Below are positions 54,672-63,714 of a stretch of 64,000 nt of DNA, one piece after another. The position numbers and the translations under genes are program-made. The stretch is from CAWIHK01 sp963835935 (lineage in GTDB: Bacteria; Bacteroidota; Ignavibacteria; UBA10030; CAVZMI01), in contig CAWIHK010000005.1 in assembly GCA_963835935.1 (NCBI GenBank), positions 372,001-436,000 of the forward strand, written 5' to 3'. The notes under the pieces are model-generated. The model did no database searches, was not told the origin of the DNA, and saw only the letters and a program-made list of their open reading frames with translations. Position 1 is the stretch's first letter. Every line of letters begins with the position of its first letter.

Positions 54672-55799
54672 TTACCTGCTCGCTCTGTTAAATCGGCGAA
54701 TGCTGATCATTAACACCACTGAAGTAAAAATCATCAGATATAAAATTTGATCCCAGATAGCTGACAAGCCGACGCCTTTTAAAATGATACTCCGAAGAAT
54801 CACCAGAAAAAATTTATTAGGTGTAATATTTGTCAATATTTTTAACCACCACGGCATACTGTCGATGGGAAAAATAAATCCGGATAGAACCATAGTAGGC
54901 AGCATGGAAATCAAGGCCGATAATTGGAATGCCACCTGCTGGCTGTCGGAAATCGTCGATACAAAGAATCCGATGCTTAACGCTGTGACGATGAATAAAG
55001 TCGTTGTGCAGAAGAGCAAAAAATAATTTCCTTTTATTACCACATCGAATAGAAAATATGCCACGCAGAGAACCAATGTCGCTGCAAGAAGAGAGATAAC
55101 GGCATAAGGAATCAATTTACCGACGATTAATTCAAACGGATGGATTGGGGAAACATAAATCTGCTCAATCGTATTTCTCTCTTTCTCTTTTACGATCGAA
55201 AGTGAAGTTGCAATGATACCTGTAATGGTAAGAATAAAACCGATGAGTCCGGGCACAAGAAATTTTGCGCTTTTCAATTCCGGATTATACCATATTCGTG
55301 CTTCTACGCTGATGGGAATATATTGATTCCTACCCATCCTGACGAGATTCGACAAGAGTATCTTCTGCGAATATTGCATCGAGATCGCCTGAGTATAACC
55401 GATGATTGTGGTCGCGGCATTAGACTCCATTCCGTCGACGAGTACCTGAACCGGAGCAATTTCATTGGCCTGAAGTTTTCTAGAAAAATCAGGTGGAATG
55501 ACGATTACCGCTTTCACTTTTGCTTCATCAATAAGTTTAATTCCCCCCTGTGCGCTTTCGATGCGAAATTTTTCACGAAAATAACTCGAGTTAGTAAAAG
55601 ACAGGAGAAAATCTCGGCTCGTCTGGCTATTATCCTGATCGACAACCGCGAGTGTAATGTTCTGCACGTCGAAGTTCATCGCGAAACCGTTGATGAGAAG
55701 CATAAAAGCGGGGATAAAAATTAAAATGCCGAGAACGCGTTTATCGCGTTTGATCTGTCGGTATTCCTTGAGTATGATTGGCCACAATCTTTGAATCAT
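54672..55799 (-). CDS. ABC-2 type permease, first of two (YbhS-like)
   Basis: 375 residues, same plan as its neighbour (about 28% identical by eye): ILIFIPAFMLLINGFAMNF as the first helix, a long loop, and VKEKERNTIEQIYVSPIHP before the C-terminal helices. It overlaps the ATPase gene upstream by 4 bp. With the second permease it forms the membrane part of a YbhFSR-type drug or substrate exporter. Confidence 0.9.
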   Translation of the reverse strand: MIQRLWPIILKEYRQIKRDKRVLGILIFIPAFMLLINGFAMNFDVQNITLAVVDQDNSQTSRDFLLSFTNSSYFREKFRIESAQGGIKLIDEAKVKAVIVIPPDFSRKLQANEIAPVQVLVDGMESNAATTIIGYTQAISMQYSQKILLSNLVRMGRNQYIPISVEARIWYNPELKSAKFLVPGLIGFILTITGIIATSLSIVKEKERNTIEQIYVSPIHPFELIVGKLIPYAVISLLAATLVLCVAYFLFDVVIKGNYFLLFCTTTLFIVTALSIGFFVSTISDSQQVAFQLSALISMLPTMVLSGFIFPIDSMPWWLKILTNITPNKFFLVILRSIILKGVGLSAIWDQILYLMIFTSVVLMISIRRFNRASR

Positions 55800-56746
55800 G
55801 ACAGCTCTGCCTTTTTCGTTTCCTGGTCCAGCAAGTATATGAAAACATCCTCGAGCGAGGGCGTGATGCGTGATATATTGTGCAGTGCGATATCATTCGA
55901 CTGCAAAATCTGCGGAATGGATTTCAAAGCGTTTGTTTCATCCGCAACGCTTACGTGAACTCGTGTTCCAAATACTGAAGTCTCGATTATCCAAGGTTGT
56001 TCTTGTAAAAGCGACATCGCTTCAATCACATTACCACATTGAACTTCGAAGATCGGATATTTAATATATCTTTCTTTCAACTCTTTGGGACTGCCGGTTG
56101 CAATAATTCTGCCGGCGTTGATCAAGATAATGTCGTTGCAATATTCTGCTTCTTCCAAAAAATGTGTAGTAACGAGCACTGTTACACCTTCATCGGAGAG
56201 AGAATTAATCAATTCCCAAAATCTCCGGCGCATCAACGGATCGACGCCGCTTGTGGGTTCATCGAGAAAAACAATCTTCGGCCGGTGGAGAACGGCGCAT
56301 CCTAGCGCGAGCCTCTGCTTCCAACCACCCGGGAGTGTCCTAACAATCGTCCCGAGCTTTCCTTGAAGGTTTGCGATTTCCAGCGCCCACTCTTTTCGTT
56401 GGGCAAGTTCACTATCATTTAATCCGTAAACCTTCCCAAAAAAATTGATGTTCTCATCCACGGTCAGGTCTTCGTACAATGAAAACTTCTGCGACATGTA
56501 TCCGATATTTTCTTTTACTTTTTCCGGTTGATTGTTGATGTCATATCCGCCGACCCGTGCCGTACCGGATGTAGATGAGAGCAAACCGCAGAGCATTCGA
56601 ATGGCGGTGGATTTTCCAGCTCCATTCGCACCAAGAAACCCGAATATCTCGCCTTCCTTCACTGAAAAATTAATCTCATCGACAGCAGTGAAATCACCGA
56701 ACCGCTTTGTCAAGTTATCTACTTCTATTGAATTCTGTGTCATCAT
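55796..56746 (-). CDS. ABC exporter ATPase 2 (YbhF second-domain-like)
   Basis: About 317 residues. Walker A is GANGAGKS, the signature motif is LPGGWKQR in place of LSGGQ, Walker B is IVFLDEPTSGVDP, and the switch is TTHFLEEAE. The LPxGWKQR form is typical of the second nucleotide domain of the YbhF-type twin ATPase. Here the two domains that are fused in YbhF are separate genes, this one and 58113. The start was set near the MMTQNS Met; an ATG at 56761 lies in TolC. A C-terminal ~90-residue tail follows the core. Confidence 0.9.
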   Translation of the reverse strand: MMTQNSIEVDNLTKRFGDFTAVDEINFSVKEGEIFGFLGANGAGKSTAIRMLCGLLSSTSGTARVGGYDINNQPEKVKENIGYMSQKFSLYEDLTVDENINFFGKVYGLNDSELAQRKEWALEIANLQGKLGTIVRTLPGGWKQRLALGCAVLHRPKIVFLDEPTSGVDPLMRRRFWELINSLSDEGVTVLVTTHFLEEAEYCNDIILINAGRIIATGSPKELKERYIKYPIFEVQCGNVIEAMSLLQEQPWIIETSVFGTRVHVSVADETNALKSIPQILQSNDIALHNISRITPSLEDVFIYLLDQETKKAELS

Positions 56747-56747
56747 A

Positions 56748-58094
56748 CTATCGTAAAACACCTATTGCTTTCTCGAGTTTTGCTTGCGCTAACTCTAGAT
56801 CGATAAGCGATGAAGAATATTGAATCTTCGCCTGCAACTGTGTTGTTTCAGCATCGAGAAGATCTGTGTTCGTAGCAAGTCCGGATTTGAATTTCTCCAC
56901 AGTTATTCTGTAATGCTCGGTTGACTGATCGACAGCCAGTGCGGCAAGTGAAACCTTCTCTTTTGATTGTTGGTAATTGTAATAACTTTGCGACACTTCT
57001 AGTGTAACTCCGTCGCGCAGCAACCCTTCAGATTCTCTCGAAATTTCGTATTGTGCTTGTGCTTCCGATGCTTGATATTTTGTATTCAGGCTGTTCCAAA
57101 TATCAAATTGCAAAGTTATGCCGGCATCCCAGGTATTTTTAAAAACATCTTGTGCCGGAAAAAATCGTTGGTTCGGTTTGGAGTAATAGTAATTTCCGTT
57201 TAAATAAACTTGAGGCCACCAGCCGCCATTCATTGCAGTCACACTTGATTTCGCTGACTGGACTCGAAGCGATGAAGCCTTAACATCGGGCCTCCCATTG
57301 AATGCTTGGAACAGTAACGAGTCTAATGTCGGAACTTCAGTTTTTGCCATCGATACCAATGTCGTCTGCGATACTTCTGTATTCAACGGAATACCGAGCG
57401 TGGAGTTAAACGATAACAATGCTAGTTGGGAATTTGTGCGGGCATCGGTAAATAATATTTTTGAATTTGACAATTGCACTTTCACTTTTAATATGTCATC
57501 ATCGGTGGCCAATCCCTTATCCGCCATGTTTGTTATATCGACAAGATGCTGTTCGACAACTTCCACATTCTCTTTTGCGAGACGTTCCTGATCACGTGCC
57601 CGGTATAAAGTCCAGTACGCTGTGCGAACATTATAGAGTAATTCCATCCGGTCCTTCTCAAGATCGAGGTATGATGCATCGGCAGAAGCAGAAGCGCTAT
57701 TGTATAATCCTTGAAGTTTCCATCCCGTGAATAGTGGTTGTTGTAACGAAGCTTTTAAGGTATAATTGTCCAGAATGATTGGTGATAATGCAATCGCGAC
57801 GTTGGAAGGTGGGAATTTCGGGCCGAATGAATTTGCCGGCAATGTCACTACTTGCGGCGGAATATCGCTCAAGTGTTGGTAACCACCATTAAATTTTATC
57901 GACGGCCACATCATAGAGACAGCTTCACCGGCTTTAGCGTCGAAATATTCTGCCTTTCGGGTTGAAGAACGAAGTGATCGACTTTGTTCGATAGCGATTG
58001 TGATACTTTCATCGATCGAAAGTGATCGTGTTTGTCCGGAAAGTATCACAGGAATTGTGATGATGATAAAAAACATATGAAACAAATTTTTCAT
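56748..58094 (-). CDS. TolC-family outer-membrane channel protein
   Basis: About 448 residues. Start set at the ATG after AAAGGAAACACCC; an upstream in-frame TTG at 58112 is poor. A signal peptide (LFHMFFIIITIPVILSGQ) precedes the beta-barrel/helix repeat of OEP-type proteins: SLSIDESITIAIEQSRSLRS, then YNVRTAYWTLYRARDQERLA, and a second repeat ending SQSYYNYQQSKEKVSLAAL. It provides the outer-membrane exit for the exporter. Confidence 0.93.
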   Translation of the reverse strand: MKNLFHMFFIIITIPVILSGQTRSLSIDESITIAIEQSRSLRSSTRKAEYFDAKAGEAVSMMWPSIKFNGGYQHLSDIPPQVVTLPANSFGPKFPPSNVAIALSPIILDNYTLKASLQQPLFTGWKLQGLYNSASASADASYLDLEKDRMELLYNVRTAYWTLYRARDQERLAKENVEVVEQHLVDITNMADKGLATDDDILKVKVQLSNSKILFTDARTNSQLALLSFNSTLGIPLNTEVSQTTLVSMAKTEVPTLDSLLFQAFNGRPDVKASSLRVQSAKSSVTAMNGGWWPQVYLNGNYYYSKPNQRFFPAQDVFKNTWDAGITLQFDIWNSLNTKYQASEAQAQYEISRESEGLLRDGVTLEVSQSYYNYQQSKEKVSLAALAVDQSTEHYRITVEKFKSGLATNTDLLDAETTQLQAKIQYSSSLIDLELAQAKLEKAIGVLR

Positions 58095-58112
58095 GGGTGT
58101 TTCCTTTTTCAA

Positions 58113-59033
58113 TCATTCTGACGAACGTTCAGATAATAAAGACACAAATACATTTTCGAGTGATGGAGGAATTACTCTCCATCCGTCGATAGGAATTCCT
58201 TCCTGTGCGAGAACCGATGCAACTTCCGGCATTGTAACGCTTGATGAATCGACAAGAATATTAAGGCGATCACCAAATGCCTGTACTTCCTTCACGTTTT
58301 TAGATTTTTTCAGAATGCCGAATGCTTTCCGAATTGAGGGACAAACGATTTCGACAATCTCGCCTTTCATAACACCCTCGATATTCGAGGGAGTATCGGC
58401 CATCAATATTTTTCCCTGATCCATCAAAGCCACTCTGTTACATCGTTCTGCCTCATCAAGGTATGGAGTGGTCATCAATATTGTGATGCCGGTTTTAAGC
58501 AGGCTCGAAAGAACTTTCCAAAAATCACGCCGCGATACCGGATCTACGCCGGTTGTCGGTTCGTCGAGCAATATAATTTCCGGTGTATGAATGAGCGTGC
58601 AGGCAAGTGCGAGTTTTTGCTTCATGCCGCCGGATAATTTTTCCGCAAGCCGGTTGCGGAATTTTGTCAGCCGCGTGAATTCAAGCAACTCGTTGCGTCG
58701 TTTTTTAAAATCGTACACTCCGTGAATTTGTGCAAAGAATTCGATGTTCTCGTCGATTGTAAGATCCCCGTACAAACTGAACCGTTGCGAGAGATAGCCG
58801 ATGCGGTTTTTAATTTCTCCCGATTGCTTCTGCACATCAAACCCAAGAATATTGATCGATCCGAGAGTCGGTGGTGCGATACCGCAAATCATCCGGATAG
58901 TTGTAGTTTTACCCGCACCGTCGGGGCCGACTAACGCGAACATTTCTCCTCGATTAATCTCAAGTGAAAGAGAATCGACTGCAATCAATTCGTCGAACTT
59001 TTTCGTTACATTATTTAATGCAATCGCCTTCAT
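58113..59033 (-). CDS. ABC exporter ATPase 1 (YbhF first-domain-like)
   Basis: About 306 residues; ATG five bases after the HlyD stop. Walker A GPDGAGKT, signature LSGGMKQK, Walker B IILLDEPTTGVDP and TTPYLDEAE. The longer upstream open stretch is just the other frame of HlyD. The C-terminal tail after the ATPase core (about 220-306) matches the exporter type. It pairs with ATPase 2 across the TolC gene. Confidence 0.92.
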   Translation of the reverse strand: MKAIALNNVTKKFDELIAVDSLSLEINRGEMFALVGPDGAGKTTTIRMICGIAPPTLGSINILGFDVQKQSGEIKNRIGYLSQRFSLYGDLTIDENIEFFAQIHGVYDFKKRRNELLEFTRLTKFRNRLAEKLSGGMKQKLALACTLIHTPEIILLDEPTTGVDPVSRRDFWKVLSSLLKTGITILMTTPYLDEAERCNRVALMDQGKILMADTPSNIEGVMKGEIVEIVCPSIRKAFGILKKSKNVKEVQAFGDRLNILVDSSSVTMPEVASVLAQEGIPIDGWRVIPPSLENVFVSLLSERSSE

Positions 59034-59037
59034 TCCA

Positions 59038-60009
59038 TCATCCTTGTACGTGAACGTAAGCGTCTGCCGGCATGCCGGCTTTGAGAATCCCCTGCGAATT
59101 GTTAATTTCAATTCTGACACCAAAGACCAGTTTTGTGCGGTCCTCTTTTGTTTGAACGTTCTTCGGCGTGAATTCCGCAAGCGGAGAAATGTAAGAGACT
59201 TTTCCAGGGAACGACTTATCCGGCATCCCATCGATGACAACGTCTGCTGTGTTACCGACTTTAATTTTTGCCAGATCTGTTTCGTTGATATAAATCATAA
59301 GCCGCATGATATCCGGTCGAATAATTTTAGTGACCGTTGTGCCTGTGTTAACCAGCTCTCCCTCTTCAACAGGTTTTGATGTGATGATGCCCGGAACAGG
59401 TGCAACGATAACTGCATCGTTATACTGTTTTTTCATGAGATCGGAAGATGCCTTTGCTTGTTCGTATCTTGCTTTTGCCGCCGCCAGATCTTCCGGACGG
59501 GCAAATCGTTGAAGGCGCTGTAAATTCTGTTTAGCCGAATTAAATTGTGCCTGCGCAATGGTGAATCGCGAATCCGCATCGTCGTATTGTTTTTGTGTAA
59601 CGGTTTTCGAAGCAAGCAAATCTTTCATGCGAGTAAAATCGTCTTGAGCGCTCTTCAACGTTGCATCTGCCTGCGTCACAGCTTCTTCTGCTTGTTTAAT
59701 ATCTTCCACGCGAGCGCCATTGAGCAGAAGTCGGTACTGAGCTTCTGCTAAATCCATACCTCCTTTTGCCTGTTTCCACTGTAACTCGAGTGTCGATCGA
59801 TCGAGAATCATAAGCGTGTCGCCTTCTTTGACGATGCTTCCCTGATCGATGACAATTTTTTCAATTTGCGCGGAAACTTTCGAACTTACACTCACTTCGA
59901 TCGCTTCGAGCGTTCCGCTTGCTTCTATGGTTCCTTCATGACCATTTCCACAACCGATGAACGATGCAACAAAAAGGATTGAAAAAACAAAAATTATTTT
60001 TTTCTTCAT
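59038..60009 (-). CDS. HlyD-type membrane fusion lipoprotein
   Basis: About 323 residues; start set at MKKKIIF. A signal peptide with lipobox FIGC (Cys near 19) anchors it in the inner membrane. It has a lipoyl half (TLEAIEVSVSSKVSAQIEKI), a long coiled-coil hairpin (about 75-185) and the second lipoyl half (VIVAPVPGIITSKPVEEGEL). It bridges the two ABC permeases and TolC across the periplasm. The annotated upstream frame overlaps the TetR gene by 4 bp. Confidence 0.93.
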   Translation of the reverse strand: MKKKIIFVFSILFVASFIGCGNGHEGTIEASGTLEAIEVSVSSKVSAQIEKIVIDQGSIVKEGDTLMILDRSTLELQWKQAKGGMDLAEAQYRLLLNGARVEDIKQAEEAVTQADATLKSAQDDFTRMKDLLASKTVTQKQYDDADSRFTIAQAQFNSAKQNLQRLQRFARPEDLAAAKARYEQAKASSDLMKKQYNDAVIVAPVPGIITSKPVEEGELVNTGTTVTKIIRPDIMRLMIYINETDLAKIKVGNTADVVIDGMPDKSFPGKVSYISPLAEFTPKNVQTKEDRTKLVFGVRIEINNSQGILKAGMPADAYVHVQG

Positions 60010-60044
60010 ATAATCTTCCTTATAAGGATCTTTGTAATAAATTA

Positions 60045-60650
60045 TCAAAAGTCGAACTGAAATTTTTCCCGAGCTTCATCTGTCATAGCACCATGAAAAA
60101 ATATTCTAACAATTGTATGCATCGCTTCCTCTGCAGAGAAGGATGCTTGCCCAAGCACTTCCGGATTGAGTATTGCCTGTATTGCGGCGAGGTATGAAAG
60201 TATCATGACTGTATCATTGATATCGGAACGGAAAACATTTTCATCTTTTCCTTGACGGAATAAAAGTCCGAATGTTCGTAGTATTTTATCTTTTCTAAAC
60301 GATTCTATCTCACCCCAGAGTTCCGGCGTTAATTGATTCGTACGAGGTTGGCTGATTGCAGATAGATATCGCATGTTCTGTTGCATGAACTTCAGAATGT
60401 TATTCAATTTTTGCACAACGGAAATTGGTTCAGCCATAACAGAAGTAAGGCCTTGATGTATGGTATCCATAGTATAATGGACACACCATCGAAGAAGGTC
60501 TTCTTTGTCTTTGAAGTACTTATAGAAAGTTTTTTTACTCATACCGAGTTTTGAAGCCAATTCATCCAAGGTGACTTTGTTATATCCAAATAGTATAAAT
60601 TGTTCTCGGGTAAATAAAATAATTTTCTCTTTTTGTTGATCGATTTCCAT
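60045..60650 (-). CDS. TetR/AcrR-family regulator
   Basis: 201 residues; ATG after GGAGGTATT. N-terminal helix-turn-helix (YNKVTLDELASKLGMSKKTFYKYF, about 23-46) is a classic TetR start; the C-terminal ~150 residues form the ligand-binding domain. It is the first gene of the exporter operon and very likely represses it, released by the exported compound. Confidence 0.95.
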   Translation of the reverse strand: MEIDQQKEKIILFTREQFILFGYNKVTLDELASKLGMSKKTFYKYFKDKEDLLRWCVHYTMDTIHQGLTSVMAEPISVVQKLNNILKFMQQNMRYLSAISQPRTNQLTPELWGEIESFRKDKILRTFGLLFRQGKDENVFRSDINDTVMILSYLAAIQAILNPEVLGQASFSAEEAMHTIVRIFFHGAMTDEAREKFQFDF

Positions 60651-60762
60651 AATACCTCCTTCTACAGCACTTTTAGAAACTGATTAAGTATTTTCAGTTC
60701 CTACAAAGATAATAACTTTTCACTTTGCCACCAAGGATACTATAAAGGTTTTTTTGGTTTCC

Positions 60763-60791
60763 AATATAAGATATTGAGCTGAATTTGTCAA
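60763..60791 (-). promoter_or_regulatory. Strong sigma-70-like promoter of the exporter operon
   Basis: TTGACA (60791-60786) and TATATT (60768-60763) on the minus strand with exactly 17 bp between, 110 bp before the TetR start. The region 60651-60762 may hold the operator; a partial palindrome actga...tcagt sits near 60685. Confidence 0.75.
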
Positions 60792-60794
60792 GAG

Positions 60795-60840
60795 AAAAAA
60801 TCAAGGGCTGTATTCGCTCTGTCAACAAATACAGCCCTTG
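60795..60840 (-). terminator. Strong hairpin with minus-strand T tract ahead of the exporter promoter
   Basis: CAAGGGCTGTATT (60802-60814) pairs perfectly with AATACAGCCCTTG (60828-60840), 13 bp, followed on the minus strand by six T. No minus-strand gene was found to its right, so it insulates the promoter from readthrough or ends an unseen short RNA. Confidence 0.75.
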
Positions 60841-60876
60841 CGGATGGTTCAATCAAATCAAGGAGAGGAGGTACTT

Positions 60877-61014
60877 GTGAGGATTTGTGTCTTTCAAATC
60901 CTCTGCACATATTACCGCAATGAAAATTCAAATTGTGACATAAATTTCACGATTTGTAAAAAAAAGTTGAAATTAGAAATTGTTATACAGATATTGTCAC
61001 AAATGAGTGTTTAG
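60877..61014 (+). CDS. Possible 45-residue protein with a GTG start
   Basis: GTG at 60877 follows AGGAGAGGAGGT with a spacing of about 5, giving RICVFQILCTYYRNENSNCD and 25 more residues. No family is recognised. The ribosome-binding site is its only strong support. Confidence 0.25.
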   Translation: MRICVFQILCTYYRNENSNCDINFTICKKKLKLEIVIQILSQMSV

Positions 61015-61053
61015 CAGCGGTATAATAGTATGAAGGATTGATTAGAACAAAAT

Positions 61054-61989
61054 ATGTCGGATGAAAAGAAAAATAATGGAAAGAAACATCACTTCTCACC
61101 ACAATTGATAAGGGATGTCTTCGCCGGGATAGATGAAGGTTCAAGACAAGAAACCGAACGAATTGACAAGTTGATGCGATATATTGTTTATATTGAAAAC
61201 CCGAAAGATTTATCGTATCGAGAAAATCCATTAAGTCGTGATGAAATAAAAAAAATTGAAAAACTCTGTAATACAGATAAGGAATGGCAATCTCTTTTCC
61301 AATCTCTCCAGCAGGAATTTCACCAAATCCAAAAATCAATTAACGAGGGTCCACTAGGTCACATTCACGAACCAATATATCAGGTTCAACCTAAGCGACA
61401 CCGCTTGTTAAAATTATTCTCAATACCTCAACCAATCCCGCGAATTGCAGTAGTTTTTAGTGTTATTTTATTAATCGGAGTTGCAACATTTTCAGCTCAC
61501 TTTATCATTACTCCAAACTATTACTCAAGTGCAGTCGTAGATCCGGTTGTTTCAACAACCCGTGGCGGCACTTCGATGTTAACGCAAGGCATTAATGATC
61601 TTTACGAAAAGAATTATATATCTGCAATAAAATATTTTGATTCTACCATCGAAAAACCAGTTTTACCGGAAATTGTTCTCGAAGCCCGATATCTTCGGGG
61701 AATTTGTTACTTAAGCAAAGCTTATTCGTCATTCTTTGGTTTCTATCCTCGCTTCAATCAAACAGATGTATCGGCAGGTATTCAGGACTTTCACGATGTT
61801 ATTGCAGCAATTTCTTTGATCGATTCGACATCCTCATTAATAGCCGATTCTCATTTTTATCTTGGTAAAGCTTATATGATGGAAGAAAAAATCTCGCTCG
61901 CTCGAAATGAATTTCTAAAATCAATGGAACAAGATAAACGGCATTCGTTGGAGATCAACAGAATACTAGTTAATCTTAACGAAAAATAA
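61054..61989 (+). CDS. Single-span membrane protein with TPR-like C-terminus
   Basis: 311 residues. A cytoplasmic N-terminal domain (about 1-125, helical and Lys/Glu-rich), one membrane helix (about 131-151, IAVVFSVILLIGVATFSAHFI), then an external domain with TPR-like helices (GINDLYEKNYISAIKYFDSTI, about 180-200, and HFYLGKAYMMEEKISLARNE near 275). The layout resembles an anti-sigma-like sensor without its partner, but no sigma factor is nearby. Function unknown. Confidence 0.72.
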   Translation: MSDEKKNNGKKHHFSPQLIRDVFAGIDEGSRQETERIDKLMRYIVYIENPKDLSYRENPLSRDEIKKIEKLCNTDKEWQSLFQSLQQEFHQIQKSINEGPLGHIHEPIYQVQPKRHRLLKLFSIPQPIPRIAVVFSVILLIGVATFSAHFIITPNYYSSAVVDPVVSTTRGGTSMLTQGINDLYEKNYISAIKYFDSTIEKPVLPEIVLEARYLRGICYLSKAYSSFFGFYPRFNQTDVSAGIQDFHDVIAAISLIDSTSSLIADSHFYLGKAYMMEEKISLARNEFLKSMEQDKRHSLEINRILVNLNEK

Positions 61990-62118
61990 CAGACTTTGAG
62001 ATGTACAGCTTTTCATTCCTATTATAAATATTATTAATATACCCTTTTGTTTTTTACCCTTTTTTGTTATTTTCCAATGATATAATTATGTTCTTACATT
62101 GATTGGATAACTTAACAC

Positions 62119-63682
62119 GTGTCCACATTTGATAAACAGGCCGCGCGGCAATGTTTACTTGCTGCCGATCGGTTTTTAAAAGAGACAAAAATTATAGAAG
62201 CGCGGCGCGAAGTGGAACGTGCACGTGAACTTGATCCTGGAAATGTATACATTCAGGCTTTCGTCAAGCGCATCAAAGAATTTGAATCTTCAAAAGTAAA
62301 GAACGATACTTCAAGTTTTAAACCTATCATCGAACAAAGTACCGACCTAGAAAATGATACACATGAAAAAGCATCACGCGGTAAAGAGAAAAAACAATCG
62401 ACTCAACAGGACGACGCTACCTATCAAGATCTTATTGAACAACGACATCGTGAACTCGAAGCATTAGCGATGGCCGAAGAACAGCGGCGGTTGATGGTTG
62501 AAGCGAGACTCCATGAACTGGAAGCCATAGCGGCGGAGGAAGAACAAAAGAGAAAAGAGATCGAACAACAAGCGCTTGCAGAGAAAGAGAAGCGGCTGGA
62601 GGCCGAGAAAAAAGCAGCCGAACTTGAAGAAAAATCACGAGAAGCTTTTATCAAAGTTCAGGAAGAAACAGCGCTGCGCCACGAACTCGAGGAGTCGACT
62701 CGAAAGCAAATTTTCGAGATTCAGAAGGGGGTAGAAAAAACAGAAGAGGAACTTCGAAAAAAATCGGAAGCACATAAAGAAGAAGAAGAGAAGCGAAAGC
62801 AACTTGAGGTATCCGCAATCGCAGAAGAGCTTCGTCACAAAGAGTATGAAGCACGTGTTGAGGAAGAACATCGTAAAGTGGCAGAGATGGAGCATCAGCT
62901 CGAAGAATTAAGCGCAGCACTCGAGGCAGGAAAAACGAGCGCGTGAAGAAATCCGAAAAAAACATCTGGAAAATGTATGCCACCAATTACGAATCGAATT
63001 CGAGAAAGAATGGGTGAATGGCGCTCCTTCCGCTGAGAAGGAAGCTCGTCTCCATGAACTGGCGCTTTCTCTCGGTATTCCTGATGATGCCGAACAGTCT
63101 GTTCGCCGGGAAGCAAAACTCGAGATGTACAGTCGAGCCGTGAAAGAAGTTATCGCAAAAAGAAAACTGCTCCGTAGTTCATCCTCAACACTAGAATGGC
63201 TGAGAAAAGTTTATCAAGTTTCGTTGGAGGAATATCTCGAATACGAATCAAAGTTTCTCCTCGACCTTGTTTCCGATTCTTATAAAGGAACAATCCTTTT
63301 TATCTCCAGCGACTACGCCGTTAGAAACGATTTACTACAGCGGTTAAAAATTGTAGGATATGCGGTTGTGAGCGCACAGACACCGGAGGAAGCACTGGAG
63401 AAAATCGAAATGATAAATCCGAATGTTGTTATTTGTGACCTTGAATTTTCAAACGATTCCATGTCGGGAATAAAACTCCTTCATGTTCTGCGCCAAAGTC
63501 AGATTTTTAGTTTTATTCCGTTTATATTGTTATGTAATCCGAATGATGTTACGAATCTCAAGTCGTCTGAATTACGAGCTACGGAAGGCTATATCCAAAA
63601 GCCGGTTAATTTCGATGAATTGATTTCTATAATTGATGAAAAATTTACGGCGTTCAGAACATATATTTCGTCATTTTCTTAA
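62119..63682 (+). pseudogene. TPR / coiled-coil / receiver protein, frameshifted in an A tract
   Basis: The GTG frame at 62119 (275 residues) and the frame at 63014 (222 residues) are one gene. Frame one gives a TPR-like start (REVERARELDPGNVYIQAFV) and a long coiled coil ending LEAGKTSA-stop. With one A fewer in the AAAAA at 62931-62935 it continues AGKRAREEIRKKHLENVCHQ and runs on to 63682. The C-terminus is a receiver: TILFISSDYAVR, VVICDLEFSNDSMSG and GYIQKPVN. The acidic pair is SSD rather than DD. The helical middle (EARLHELALSLGIPDD) resembles the TerB-like end of the 52189 protein. Read without correction, two separate proteins result. Confidence 0.75.
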
Positions 63683-63714
63683 TGTAGTTCGAGGCAAAGG
63701 GGAATTGTTCAAGT

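Noticed and set aside
59034..59240. N-terminal extension of ABC ATPase 1
   Set aside because: The extra 69 codons overlap HlyD in another frame, and the ATPase family starts at the ATG at 59033.
60983..61339. 118-codon minus-strand frame
   Set aside because: It is antisense to the well-supported gene at 61054 and has no recognisable features.
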